From the NCBI GenBank assembly GCA_937901445.1, contig CALDHY010000107.1:1-26815 (forward strand): a stretch of DNA of 26,815 bases, written 5' to 3'. Made by a program: the position numbers and the translations under genes. The DNA is from an uncultured Selenomonadales bacterium (lineage in GTDB: Bacteria > Bacillota > Negativicutes > Selenomonadales > Selenomonadaceae). The notes under the pieces were generated by a model. It worked only from the letters and a program-made list of their open reading frames with translations. It ran no database searches and was not told the DNA's origin. Shown one piece after another: positions 1 through 7,111 of this stretch (positions are counted from its first letter, which is position 1; every line of letters begins with the position of its first letter).

Positions 1-228
1 GGCTTTGCTTAACTTTAATATTTTGTCTCTTTTTACACTTGCTTTTATTTTTTTTCTTAGCCTTTCATTAACGTCGTTTTTTAAACTATTTAAAGTCATC
101 ATTTCTTCTTCCATTGTCAAATCAAGGGATTCTTGATCTGTCAATTCTTTATTCGTTGTTTTTTGTGCAACATTGAATTTAGAAGTTATTTTTGGCTTAT
201 TATTATAACTTTTAGTTTTATTATTATT
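1..228 (-). CDS. Lysine-rich low-GC reading frame, partial at left edge
   Basis: An open frame of 76 codons runs off the left edge; an in-frame TAA at 229-231 closes it upstream. The first in-frame ATG is at 114-112, so about half of the open frame has no start of its own. The translation is rich in Lys, Asn, Glu and Thr, with short motifs such as TMEEEMMTLNSLKNDVNER, and looks like a charged helical segment. I recognise no domain. Base composition is far lower in GC than the genes from 566 onwards, and resembles the reading frame at 25284-25745. It may be foreign DNA joined in assembly. Confidence that it is a real gene is low. Confidence 0.25.
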
Positions 229-264
229 TTATTTAATAAAAGGACAAAAATAGAGAAATAAAAT

Positions 265-565
265 ATGGCTAAAGCTTATAATAATGTTACAAGTGATTGT
301 GGGGACCTTATTATATTTTTACATCATATGTATCAGCACCAAGTTCTAGAACTGGGAATTCAATAACTATTCCATATGAATTTTGGGTAAAATTGAAAAA
401 ACAGATTCTTATGACTGTGATGGCGATATATGGTTTGATATAGATACTGAAGGTGGTAATGATACACCTGATTGGAATTATTTGAATAGGCATGGTAATG
501 TAACCTTTAGGTCTGGCTCTTGACCTGGCAATGAATGGCATGGTCCATAGAAAGGAAGTTTTACT
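265..565 (+). pseudogene. Frame-broken remnant of an unknown protein
   Basis: Protein-like sequence continues through three frames. ATG 265 starts MAKAYNNVTSDC. The frame then shifts by one near the G4 run at 301-304 to give a stretch containing SAPSSRTGNSITIPYEFWVK. It shifts again in the A-rich stretch near 389-400 to give DSYDCDGDIWFDIDTEGG and WNYLNRHGNVTFRSGS. That frame meets TGA at 521-523 and TAG at 548-550 before running into the superoxide reductase start at 566. The aromatic and Asp/Gly-rich composition suggests an extracellular or beta-rich protein, but I cannot name a family. Both shifts lie at homopolymers, so they may be sequencing errors near a contig end rather than real mutations. 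Confidence 0.35.
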
Positions 566-946
566 GTGAAAGATGGAAGAATTTTTATTGGCGAGGACAA
601 AACTTTGGTAATGCTGATTAACAAAAATTCAGCCGAACTTTCCTGCAACGGCGCACCAATGAAAGTTTTGACTGCAAACACCACTGACGCCGCGCAAGAA
701 AAACACGTCCCCGTTGTCGAAGTTGAAGGCAACAAAATTTCAGTAAAAGTTGGAAGCGTGCCGCACCCAATGACAGAGGCGCACCTTATCGAATGGATTT
801 ACTTGCAAACGAAATTTGGCGGGCAACACCGCTATTTAAAATCAACTGATAAACCGGAAGCAACTTTTTTCATTGCGGAAGGCGATACACCTTTAGCCGT
901 CTATGAATATTGCAACTTGCACGGGCTCTGGAAAGCTGATATTTAA
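566..946 (+). CDS. Superoxide reductase (desulfoferrodoxin family) without centre I cysteines
   Basis: This protein probably reduces superoxide to hydrogen peroxide at a mononuclear iron (centre II) in the cytoplasm. All centre II ligands expected for the family are visible: EKH with His47, HPMTEAH with His67 and His73, and CNLHG with Cys116 and His119. The catalytic-loop Glu45-Lys46 is also present. The N-terminal domain (about 1-40) is kept, but three of the four rubredoxin-type centre I cysteines are missing; only Cys27 remains. This resembles the so-called class III enzymes known from Treponema. The GTG start is supported by AAAGGAAG at 551-558, seven bases upstream. A terminator follows at 971-1010. 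Because the upstream DNA looks foreign, an N-terminus altered by a chimeric join cannot be excluded. Confidence 0.85.
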   Translation: MKDGRIFIGEDKTLVMLINKNSAELSCNGAPMKVLTANTTDAAQEKHVPVVEVEGNKISVKVGSVPHPMTEAHLIEWIYLQTKFGGQHRYLKSTDKPEATFFIAEGDTPLAVYEYCNLHGLWKADI

Positions 947-970
947 AATTTTTTAGTCAAGCATAATTCC

Positions 971-1010
971 AAAATTGAAGTCTTCGTTACGGCGGCGGCT
1001 TCAATTTTTT
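971..1010 (+). terminator. Rho-independent terminator after superoxide reductase
   Basis: A perfect 10-bp inverted repeat, AAAATTGAAG (971-980) and CTTCAATTTT (999-1008), flanks an 18-base GC-rich loop and ends in a T-run (1005-1010). It begins 25 bases after the stop codon at 946. Confidence 0.7.
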
Positions 1011-1017
1011 GTTTGCA

Positions 1018-1046
1018 TTGTTACAAAAAAAGTTTTATCCTATAGC
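1018..1046 (+). promoter_or_regulatory. Sigma-70-type promoter for exbB-exbD-tonB
   Basis: TTGTTA at 1018-1023 and TATAGC at 1041-1046 are separated by 17 bases, just after the terminator and 31 bases before the exbB start. No Fur-like box was obvious by eye. Confidence 0.45.
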
Positions 1047-1076
1047 GGCAATTATAAATTGATTGGAGAGATTTTT

Positions 1077-1697
1077 TTGGAAATTGCCGAACTTTTCAAC
1101 AAGGGCGGTCCGGTAATGTACCTGCTGATTTTAATTTCGGTTGCCGTTGTTGCCATTGGAATTGAACGGCTTGTTTTCTACAATTACGCGGGCGATAACT
1201 GCGAAAAGTTTTTAGATACACTTAGCCACGATTTAAAATTTAAAGATATTCACGCGGTGGCGAATTTTTGCCACAATGAAAAAAGTTTAGCCGGCGAAGT
1301 TGCGTTTGCCGGAATTTTTGCCGCAACACAAGGCGAAAATATCGAACTTGCGCTTGAAACTGCATACAGTGAGGCGGCTATGAAACTCCGCGCGCGCTTA
1401 AATTATTTGTCAATGATTGTAACACTTTCGCCGCTTTTGGGACTTTTGGGGACGATTTTTGGAATGATTGACGCTTTTAACATTTTTAATTTGCAGTCGG
1501 GGCAACCAATGGCGATAACCGGCGGAATTGGCGAGGCGTTAATTGCGACGGCAACGGGACTTTGCGTGGCGATTCTTGCGTTGCTTGTTCATACGTACTT
1601 TGCACAAAAACTTGACGAAATGCTAACAAAACTTGAAAAAACCGAAAATATAATTTTGGCAAACTTAAAGGCGGGCGTTGCAAATGAAACACCGTGA
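1077..1697 (+). CDS. exbB: ExbB/TolQ-type proton channel subunit
   Basis: Inner-membrane subunit of the ExbB-ExbD motor, which uses the proton gradient to energise TonB-dependent outer-membrane transport. The 206-residue protein has three membrane segments at about 12-34, 111-137 and 150-174. It carries the MotA/TolQ/ExbB signatures LSPLLGLLGTIFGM and GGIGEALIATATGL. The frame is open upstream to a TTG at 975, but that start lies inside the preceding terminator. TTG at 1077 is preferred because GGAGAG (1065-1070) precedes it at good spacing and the length then matches the family. It overlaps exbD by 14 bases, so the two are probably translationally coupled. TolQ is the alternative name; the downstream tonB favours ExbB. 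Confidence 0.88.
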   Translation: MEIAELFNKGGPVMYLLILISVAVVAIGIERLVFYNYAGDNCEKFLDTLSHDLKFKDIHAVANFCHNEKSLAGEVAFAGIFAATQGENIELALETAYSEAAMKLRARLNYLSMIVTLSPLLGLLGTIFGMIDAFNIFNLQSGQPMAITGGIGEALIATATGLCVAILALLVHTYFAQKLDEMLTKLEKTENIILANLKAGVANETP

Positions 1698-2094
1698 CTT
1701 TAGAGAAAAATCTCAACCGCTCGTAATGATAATTCCAATGATTGACATAATGTTATTTTTGTTGGTGTTTTTTATGTTGAGTACAATTTACATGGTGCAG
1801 ACGAATAATTTTCAAGTCAATCTGCCGCAGTCTGAAGGCGCAACTCAAGAAATTCAGCCAAAAATTACAGCAATTACCGTAATGAAAAGCGGCGAAATTT
1901 TATATGACGACACAAAAATTTTAAATAAAAATCTGCCGCAAATGATACATTACGCGCTGAATGAAGACAGCGAGGCAGTTTTTGTACTTTACGGCGATAA
2001 AGAAACTCCCTATGAAAAAGTTGTGGCAGTTTTGGAATTGCTGAAAAAATCCGGCGTGCGCCACGTTTCAATAGCAACCGAAATTAAGGATTAG
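1684..2094 (+). CDS. exbD: ExbD/TolR-type biopolymer transport protein
   Basis: Partner of ExbB in the TonB energising complex. The 136-residue protein has a short cytoplasmic N-terminus, one membrane helix (about 13-36) with the conserved proton-handling Asp21 in PMIDIMLF, and a periplasmic domain of about 100 residues. ATG 1684 is chosen over the in-frame TTG 1678 because it lies at a better distance from the AAAGGCGGG motif (1668-1676). The gene starts inside the end of exbB. Its stop codon TAG (2092-2094) is part of the first unit of a GGRYTAR heptad array. Confidence 0.88.
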   Translation: MKHRDFREKSQPLVMIIPMIDIMLFLLVFFMLSTIYMVQTNNFQVNLPQSEGATQEIQPKITAITVMKSGEILYDDTKILNKNLPQMIHYALNEDSEAVFVLYGDKETPYEKVVAVLELLKKSGVRHVSIATEIKD

Positions 2095-2118
2095 GGGCTA
2101 AGGGCTAGGGATTAGGGG
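2088..2118 (+). repeat. GGRYTAR heptad array, exbD 3' end
   Basis: Four heptads in a row (GGATTAG at 2088, GGGCTAA at 2095, GGGCTAG at 2102, GGATTAG at 2109) followed by GGG. The first heptad contains the exbD stop codon. A small GGGAA/TTCCC hairpin follows at about 2116-2127. It is one of five such arrays in the window, all in the direction of the upstream gene. Confidence 0.8.
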
Positions 2119-2176
2119 AATTTTCCCTCTTTAGGCTTTAAAAATGGTATTTACGGCGAAATGTGAGGTTAATAAA

Positions 2177-2851
2177 TTGAACTATAAACCGTATTGGCAA
2201 AGAATTATAATTTTGGCGGTAATTTTGAACTTAATTTTAATTTTTGTAAGCGCGCCCGCATTGCCGGAAACTGAAGAAAAACCTCGCGCAGATTTACAAG
2301 AAATTGAATGGGTTGAAACTGAAACGCCGGAAGTTGCAACTGCAGAAACTGCGACGGAAATTTCGCCGCCTGAAACTTTTGCTGAAATTGTGTTGCCGCC
2401 GCTGGAAATTCCACACACAGATTTTCCGCCGTTACCTGAATTGAATACCGAGCCGCCACCGCCGGTACAACCCGTTGAAGAAATTCAAGAAGCTGAACCG
2501 CCGCCTCCGCCCGTCGAAGAAAAAGCTGAAACTAATCCCGCCGACAAGTTAAAAGTTATCGTGAAAGTTTATCCGAAAGATTTAATTGAACAATTTATAA
2601 AGAGCGGCATTGTCAAAGAAAAATTGACTTTTGACGGCGAAAAAATTGTTTTGGCGGTTACAATCACCACTGAAGGCAAAGTCCGAAATGTGGAAATTCT
2701 GCAAGGCGGCGGCAACGATGAACGCGGCAAATTAATTAATCTTGTAGTTTCGACGGCGGCGCAAAGTTGGATTTTTGAACCGTACCTTGACGAAGAAGGC
2801 AACCCGCAAGAATTAAAAACTCAAATTGAATTTACGCCTGAAGATTTTTAA
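2177..2851 (+). CDS. tonB: TonB-like energy transducer
   Basis: This protein probably links the ExbB-ExbD motor to outer-membrane receptors across the periplasm. The sequence shows a short cytoplasmic start, one membrane anchor (about 10-27), a long Pro/Glu-rich spacer (about 30-125, including EPPPPVQPVEEIQEAEPPPP) and a C-terminal TonB domain (about 130-224) with the typical VTITTEGKVRNVEILQ and SWIFEPYLDEEGNP. TTG 2177 is chosen because GTGAGG (2164-2168) lies eight bases upstream; the in-frame ATG at 2144 has no clear ribosome site. It lies downstream of exbD, separated by the heptad array. No TonB-dependent receptor is in this window. Confidence 0.85.
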   Translation: MNYKPYWQRIIILAVILNLILIFVSAPALPETEEKPRADLQEIEWVETETPEVATAETATEISPPETFAEIVLPPLEIPHTDFPPLPELNTEPPPPVQPVEEIQEAEPPPPPVEEKAETNPADKLKVIVKVYPKDLIEQFIKSGIVKEKLTFDGEKIVLAVTITTEGKVRNVEILQGGGNDERGKLINLVVSTAAQSWIFEPYLDEEGNPQELKTQIEFTPEDF

Positions 2852-2853
2852 CT

Positions 2854-2888
2854 AAAAAAGCCCGTCAATTTGACGAGCTGATTTTTTT
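2854..2888. terminator. Bidirectional terminator between tonB and the porin
   Basis: An A-run, an inverted repeat centred on CGTCAATTTGACG with outer AGC/GCT pairs, and a T-run lie between two convergent genes. The structure can work in both directions. Confidence 0.65.
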
Positions 2889-2905
2889 GTGTAGAAAATT
2901 TTTTA

Positions 2906-3958
2906 TCAGAAGAAAATGCTTGCACGCGCAAATAACGTTCTGTCGTCTCCGCCGCCAAAATATTTACCGTGAAAATAAGCTAATTTAGTAAGAGTGTTTT
3001 TGTAGGGCGTCCACGTTGCGCCGACTTCAAAGCCTTTTTTATTGACGGTTTGTTCAAAAGTATCATAAGTAGGCGCAACAACAGCATTACCGGGAATATA
3101 ACGGTAAGCGGCATAAGCTCCCCATGTACCTTTTTCTTCTTTTTTGGCACCCATGTAAGATCCCTCAATGTTGAAAGCGGTTTCATCACTGTGGGCTTCT
3201 GTATTATGAGCAACTGCGCCGAAAAGCCGCCAATCTTCGTTAATGTTAAATCCTACGCCACCGGCTATAATACTAAAATCATTATCGCTGCTGTCCGGCT
3301 TAAAATAATGGTAGCCTAAGCCCGCGTCAATTTTATCATTAAAGTTGGTTGTAGCTTCGACTCCAACATAGTTATCGCCGCTAAATTTACCTGCATTGAC
3401 AGCAAATTTAATTTTTTCCCCTGCGATTGCCTGCAAACCGCTGAAGTAGTCATCGGCAACAAGACCTTCATCAGCATTTGTGAATAATGGTAATTTACCG
3501 GCGTTGAGTTGGAAATTATCAAATTTGGATTCAAGGTAAGCATAATCTGTTCTGTAAAACGTGCGTGTATCATTATTCATATCGTAGCTGGCATTAATAC
3601 GCGCTTTAACTGCAAAATGTTCGTCAACTTTGAAGGTCGGCAAAAGGCGGAACTGCAAATTACTGACATCAGAAGCTTTGTAGCGACTCCAGAAACGATA
3701 GCGCAATTCACCGCCGATACTTAATTTGTCTGACAAAGAATCGCCGCTTGTGCGTTCAAGTTCGGAAACACGAGAATCTAAATAATCAACTTCCCTTTGA
3801 CTTGCCTTAGAATTATTTTGTTGTTGAATAATTCTTTCAAGTTCGGCAACGCGCTCGCGCAGAGCCTGAACTTCTTCATCAGTCGGTGTAGCAAAACTTG
3901 TTGACGCCACGCCCAAAACTATCGCAGCCGTCAAAGCTGACGCAATAGATTTTTTCAT
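2906..3958 (-). CDS. Putative outer-membrane porin with N-terminal coiled coil
   Basis: The 350-residue protein begins with a clear Sec signal peptide (about 1-23, cleavage near SFA-TP). A heptad-like coiled coil follows (about 27-72, EEVQALRERVAELERIIQQQ). The rest is beta-rich with alternating aromatic residues, typical of an outer-membrane barrel (GGELRYRFWSRY, YAYLESKFDNFQLNAGKLPLF), and ends in ASIFF with C-terminal Phe, the usual Bam recognition feature. Negativicutes porins commonly place an SLH domain where the coiled coil is here; I see no SLH motif. GGAGG lies just upstream of the ATG at 3958. A promoter about 110 bases upstream gives a long leader that contains a 21-codon reading frame. 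The substrate cannot be told from sequence. Confidence 0.8.
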   Translation of the reverse strand: MKKSIASALTAAIVLGVASTSFATPTDEEVQALRERVAELERIIQQQNNSKASQREVDYLDSRVSELERTSGDSLSDKLSIGGELRYRFWSRYKASDVSNLQFRLLPTFKVDEHFAVKARINASYDMNNDTRTFYRTDYAYLESKFDNFQLNAGKLPLFTNADEGLVADDYFSGLQAIAGEKIKFAVNAGKFSGDNYVGVEATTNFNDKIDAGLGYHYFKPDSSDNDFSIIAGGVGFNINEDWRLFGAVAHNTEAHSDETAFNIEGSYMGAKKEEKGTWGAYAAYRYIPGNAVVAPTYDTFEQTVNKKGFEVGATWTPYKNTLTKLAYFHGKYFGGGDDRTLFARASIFF

Positions 3959-3970
3959 AAAAAATCCTCC

Positions 3971-4036
3971 TTAAAAAATTCGTGTACCCTTTAAAAAACC
4001 TTGAAGAATTTTTACTGAATATCCTTGTTCCTTCAT
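3971..4036 (-). other. Possible 21-codon leader ORF in the porin 5' region
   Basis: ATG at 4036-4034 opens a 21-residue frame, MKEQGYSVKILQGFLKGTRI plus Phe, ending in TAA at 3973-3971, directly before the porin ribosome site GGAGG. It has no clear ribosome site of its own. An inverted repeat CTTGAA/TTCAAG with a following T-run overlaps it. It may be a regulatory leader or chance. Confidence 0.25.
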
Positions 4037-4065
4037 AAAATTTTCAAGATTTTTAATCGCGTTGA

Positions 4066-4094
4066 ATATTAGCATATGTAAGAATTTTTTTCAA
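4066..4094 (-). promoter_or_regulatory. Sigma-70-type promoter for the porin
   Basis: On the minus strand TTGAAA (4094-4089) and TAATAT (4071-4066) are 17 bases apart, about 110 bases upstream of the porin ATG. Confidence 0.55.
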
Positions 4095-4127
4095 GTATTT
4101 TTCAATTTTGGCGGCATGGTGTAAAAT

Positions 4128-4156
4128 TTGCAATGTAAATAAAAAAATGCTATACT
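4128..4156 (+). promoter_or_regulatory. Sigma-70-type promoter for the small gene and alaS
   Basis: TTGCAA (4128-4133) and TATACT (4151-4156) are 17 bases apart, close to consensus, and 38 bases before the ATG at 4194. It diverges from the porin promoter, with about 35 bases between their -35 elements. Confidence 0.65.
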
Positions 4157-4193
4157 GCGCGCGTGTTAAAATAATTTTTGGAAGGTGAAAATT

Positions 4194-4463
4194 ATGGCAA
4201 GTAAAGTATTCGTTTTTTTTAACTGCGACGCCGATAAAAATCCGTCGACAATGAATATTTTTTATAACGACGTTACTTTCAAAGATACGCCAATTTCGCG
4301 CAGGAGACTTTTCAACAAGATTAACGCCGAAAGAAAAGCGGGGCGCGTTCAAATTGCTGAAGAAAATCTCCCCAAAATCGAGGAAGTCATTATGAAAGGC
4401 GACCCTGTTGACGCCGGAAAATTTATTACTTACGGTGCGGTTAAAGCTTTTAAGTGCTTGTAA
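4194..4463 (+). CDS. Small conserved-looking protein upstream of alaS, function unknown
   Basis: The 89-residue protein MASKVFVFFNCDADKNPS... has a hydrophobic first strand, a charged middle (SRRRLFNKINAERKAGR) and a short hydrophobic end (FITYGAVKAFKCL). There is no signal peptide or membrane segment, so it should be cytoplasmic. I do not recognise a family. ATG 4194 is preferred over GTG 4185 because GGAAGG lies at normal spacing before it. It has a strong promoter and is followed after 20 bases by alaS, so it is probably cotranscribed with it. Codon use matches the neighbours, which supports a real gene. Confidence 0.75.
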   Translation: MASKVFVFFNCDADKNPSTMNIFYNDVTFKDTPISRRRLFNKINAERKAGRVQIAEENLPKIEEVIMKGDPVDAGKFITYGAVKAFKCL

Positions 4464-4483
4464 TTTTTTAGGAGGCTGGAATT

Positions 4484-7108
4484 TTGAAATATATGACAGG
4501 AAATGAACTGCGCGAGGCGTATGTAAAATTTTTTGAAAGTAAAGGTCATTTGCATTTGCCGAGCGCGTCACTTATTCCTAAAGACGATCCGACTTTGTTA
4601 ATGATTGGCGCGGGAATGGCTCCCTTTAAAGCGTTTTTTACCGGCAAAGTTACGCCGCCGCGCCGCCGCGTTACAACTTCTCAACGTTGCGTTCGTACCG
4701 GCGATATTGAAAACGTCGGCAGGACTGCGCGACACCATACGTACTTTGAAATGCTGGGAAATTTTTCATTCGGCGATTATTTTAAAGAAAGTGCTATTCC
4801 ATGGGCATGGGAATTTTTAACCGAAATTTGCGAATTGCCGAAAGATAAACTCTGGATTTCAATTTATCCTAAAGACGATGAAGCCGCCGAAATTTGGAAG
4901 AAACAGCCCGGCTTAAATCCTGAACATATCGTAAGAATGGAAGATAATTTTTGGGAAATTGGCACGGGCGGTCCTTGCGGTCCGGATTCTGAAATTTATA
5001 TCGACTTGGGCGAAGAGCGCGGCTGCGGTAAGGAAACTTGCGCGCCCGGTTGCGATTGTGACAGATATTTAGAAATTTGGAATTTGGTTTTCACTCAATA
5101 CAACAAGACTGAAGACGGCAAATATGAACCGCTCGAACATAAAAATATTGATACAGGTTGCGGGCTTGAAAGATTGGCGTCAGTTTTACAAAACAAGAAA
5201 ACCAACTTTGAAACAGATTTACTTTTCCCGATTATTGAATACGTGGAAAAAGTCAGCGGCTTAAATTACGGCGACGACGCCAAAAAAGATATTTCGTTTA
5301 AAGTTATTGCCGACCACGCCCGCTCAATGTCAATTATGATTATGGACGGGATTTTGCCTTCAAACGAGGGGCGCGGCTACGTTTTGCGCAGAATTTTAAG
5401 GCGTGCAATTCGTCACGGGCGTATGCTTGGAATTAAAGACGCTTTCCTTGAAGGCGCGGTTGATGCCGTTGCAAAAATTTATAACGGCGTTGCTGATTTT
5501 GAGGAACTCGAAAAAAATATTTCCTACATTAAAAAAGTTATTCGTATCGAAGAAGACAGATTCGCTGCAACCCTCGCGCAGGGCATGGAACTTTTGAGCA
5601 AGGAAATTGACGCCGTTAAACAGGCTAAAAAATCTGAACTCGGCGGCGAATTTATTTTCAAACTTTATGATACTTACGGCTTTCCCTTTGAATTGACTGA
5701 AGAAATTTTGGCTGAAAATTCTTTGACGCCCGACAAAAAAGGCTTTGACGCGGCTATGGAAAATCAGCGTAAACGCGCCCGCGCCGCTCGTGCCGCCAAT
5801 GAATGGGCTGCAATTCCCGACCTTTCTTCAATCGACACAAAAACTTTAAAATCTGACAGCGCGGCTACCGAATCAAAAATTGTTGCAATGTGGAAAAACG
5901 GTAAACTTGTTGAAGAAATTCAAGACGGCGACGAAGCGGGAATAATTTTACAAGCCACGCCCTTTTACGCGGAGGGCGGCGGGCAAGTCGGCGACGTTGG
6001 AGAATTTTTGGGCGAATTTTGCAAAATCAGAATTGACAACGCCAAAAAACTTCCGGACGGTACAATTTATCATGAAGCGTACGTTGAGGAAGGGCAAATT
6101 AAACGCGGCGAAACTGTAAAAATTATCGTTGACGCAGATAAAAAACTTTCTTCAGCCCGCAACCATACTGCAACACATTTACTGCAAGCCGCACTTAGAA
6201 AAATTGTTGGTGAACAAGTTCATCAAGCCGGCTCCCTTGTTACGCCTGAAAGACTGCGCTTTGACTTTTCCAATTTTGAACCTGTAACGCCTCAACAAAT
6301 TGCCGCCGTTGAAGAATTGGTAAACGAAGAAATTTTAAAGGCGGTTGACGTCGATATTCAGCAAATGAAAATTGACGACGCAAAAAAATTGGGCGCAATG
6401 GCTTTATTCGGCGAAAAGTACGGCGATGTTGTAAGAGTTGTAAGCGTGCCGAATTTCAGCTGTGAACTTTGCGGCGGCTCTCACGTTAAAAACGTCGGGC
6501 AAATTGGCAGATTTAAAATCGTCAGTGAAAGCGGCGTGGCGGCGGGAGTGCGCAGAATTGAGGCAATTACCGGGCGCGCTGCAATTCTTGACGCCAATAA
6601 ACAAACTCAAATTTTAAATTCTGTTTCAACATTATTAAAAGTTCGTGCTGAAGATTTACCCGCGCAGGTTGAAAAAATTCTTGCCGAAGATAAATCTATG
6701 AAAAAGCAACTCGAACAAGTTCACGCAATGAAAGAAAAGGCTGAAGCGCAAAAACTTTTAATGGCGGCTAATGAAATTGGCAAGCTGAAATATTTATCCG
6801 GCGTCGCGCAGGCTGAAAATATGGATAAACTGCGCGAAATTGCAGATTTTCTTGTTGATAAAGTCGATACGGGCGTTGCAGTTTTGGCAGCGGTCAACGA
6901 CGGCAAGGTTAATCTTGTAGTTAAAGCTGACAAAAAAGCCGTTGCGCTTGGAGTTCACGCCGGTAAAATCGTCAAAGAAATTTCAAAACTTATTGGCGGC
7001 GGCGGCGGCGGGCGTCCCGATATGGCGCAAGCGGGCGGCAAAAATCCTGACGGCTTGCCCAAAATGTTTGAAACAGCTGAAAGTTTAATTCGTAAAATTG
7101 GAGGTTAA
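4484..7108 (+). CDS. alaS: Alanyl-tRNA synthetase
   Basis: Class II synthetase that charges tRNA-Ala and clears mischarged Ser/Gly. The 874-residue length is normal. The N-terminal catalytic core carries LRRAYVKFFESKGH-like motif 1 (ELREAYVKFFESKGH) and the TGGPCGP loop. The editing domain zinc ligands are in HTATH (about residues 561-565) and CELCGGSH (about 660-667). The C-Ala domain ends with a glycine-rich GGGGGGR motif. TTG 4484 is chosen because AGGAGG (4470-4475) sits eight bases before it; the in-frame ATG 4493 would be too far. In most Firmicutes alaS lies next to ireB; here ireB is 13 kb away on the other strand. The gene after it starts four bases downstream. Confidence 0.98.
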   Translation: MKYMTGNELREAYVKFFESKGHLHLPSASLIPKDDPTLLMIGAGMAPFKAFFTGKVTPPRRRVTTSQRCVRTGDIENVGRTARHHTYFEMLGNFSFGDYFKESAIPWAWEFLTEICELPKDKLWISIYPKDDEAAEIWKKQPGLNPEHIVRMEDNFWEIGTGGPCGPDSEIYIDLGEERGCGKETCAPGCDCDRYLEIWNLVFTQYNKTEDGKYEPLEHKNIDTGCGLERLASVLQNKKTNFETDLLFPIIEYVEKVSGLNYGDDAKKDISFKVIADHARSMSIMIMDGILPSNEGRGYVLRRILRRAIRHGRMLGIKDAFLEGAVDAVAKIYNGVADFEELEKNISYIKKVIRIEEDRFAATLAQGMELLSKEIDAVKQAKKSELGGEFIFKLYDTYGFPFELTEEILAENSLTPDKKGFDAAMENQRKRARAARAANEWAAIPDLSSIDTKTLKSDSAATESKIVAMWKNGKLVEEIQDGDEAGIILQATPFYAEGGGQVGDVGEFLGEFCKIRIDNAKKLPDGTIYHEAYVEEGQIKRGETVKIIVDADKKLSSARNHTATHLLQAALRKIVGEQVHQAGSLVTPERLRFDFSNFEPVTPQQIAAVEELVNEEILKAVDVDIQQMKIDDAKKLGAMALFGEKYGDVVRVVSVPNFSCELCGGSHVKNVGQIGRFKIVSESGVAAGVRRIEAITGRAAILDANKQTQILNSVSTLLKVRAEDLPAQVEKILAEDKSMKKQLEQVHAMKEKAEAQKLLMAANEIGKLKYLSGVAQAENMDKLREIADFLVDKVDTGVAVLAAVNDGKVNLVVKADKKAVALGVHAGKIVKEISKLIGGGGGGRPDMAQAGGKNPDGLPKMFETAESLIRKIGG

Positions 7109-7111
7109 AAA

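Noticed and set aside
265..565. Alternative genetic code (TGA or TAG read as amino acid)
   Set aside because: Frame changes are also needed to keep the protein-like sequence, and the central genes use TGA, TAG and TAA as normal stops.
975..1076. N-terminal extension of exbB to a TTG at 975
   Set aside because: This stretch is the terminator of the preceding gene plus the exbB promoter; the TTG at 1077 has a ribosome site and gives the normal length.
2088..2118. Telomere repeats from eukaryotic contamination
   Set aside because: The TTAGGG-like units vary, have a seven-base period, and recur in the middle of bacterial operons tied to stop codons.
4053..4571. 172-codon minus-strand frame across the porin/alaS intergenic region
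   Set aside because: It overlaps two promoters and the plus-strand gene at 4194, has no ribosome site, and lacks recognisable sequence.
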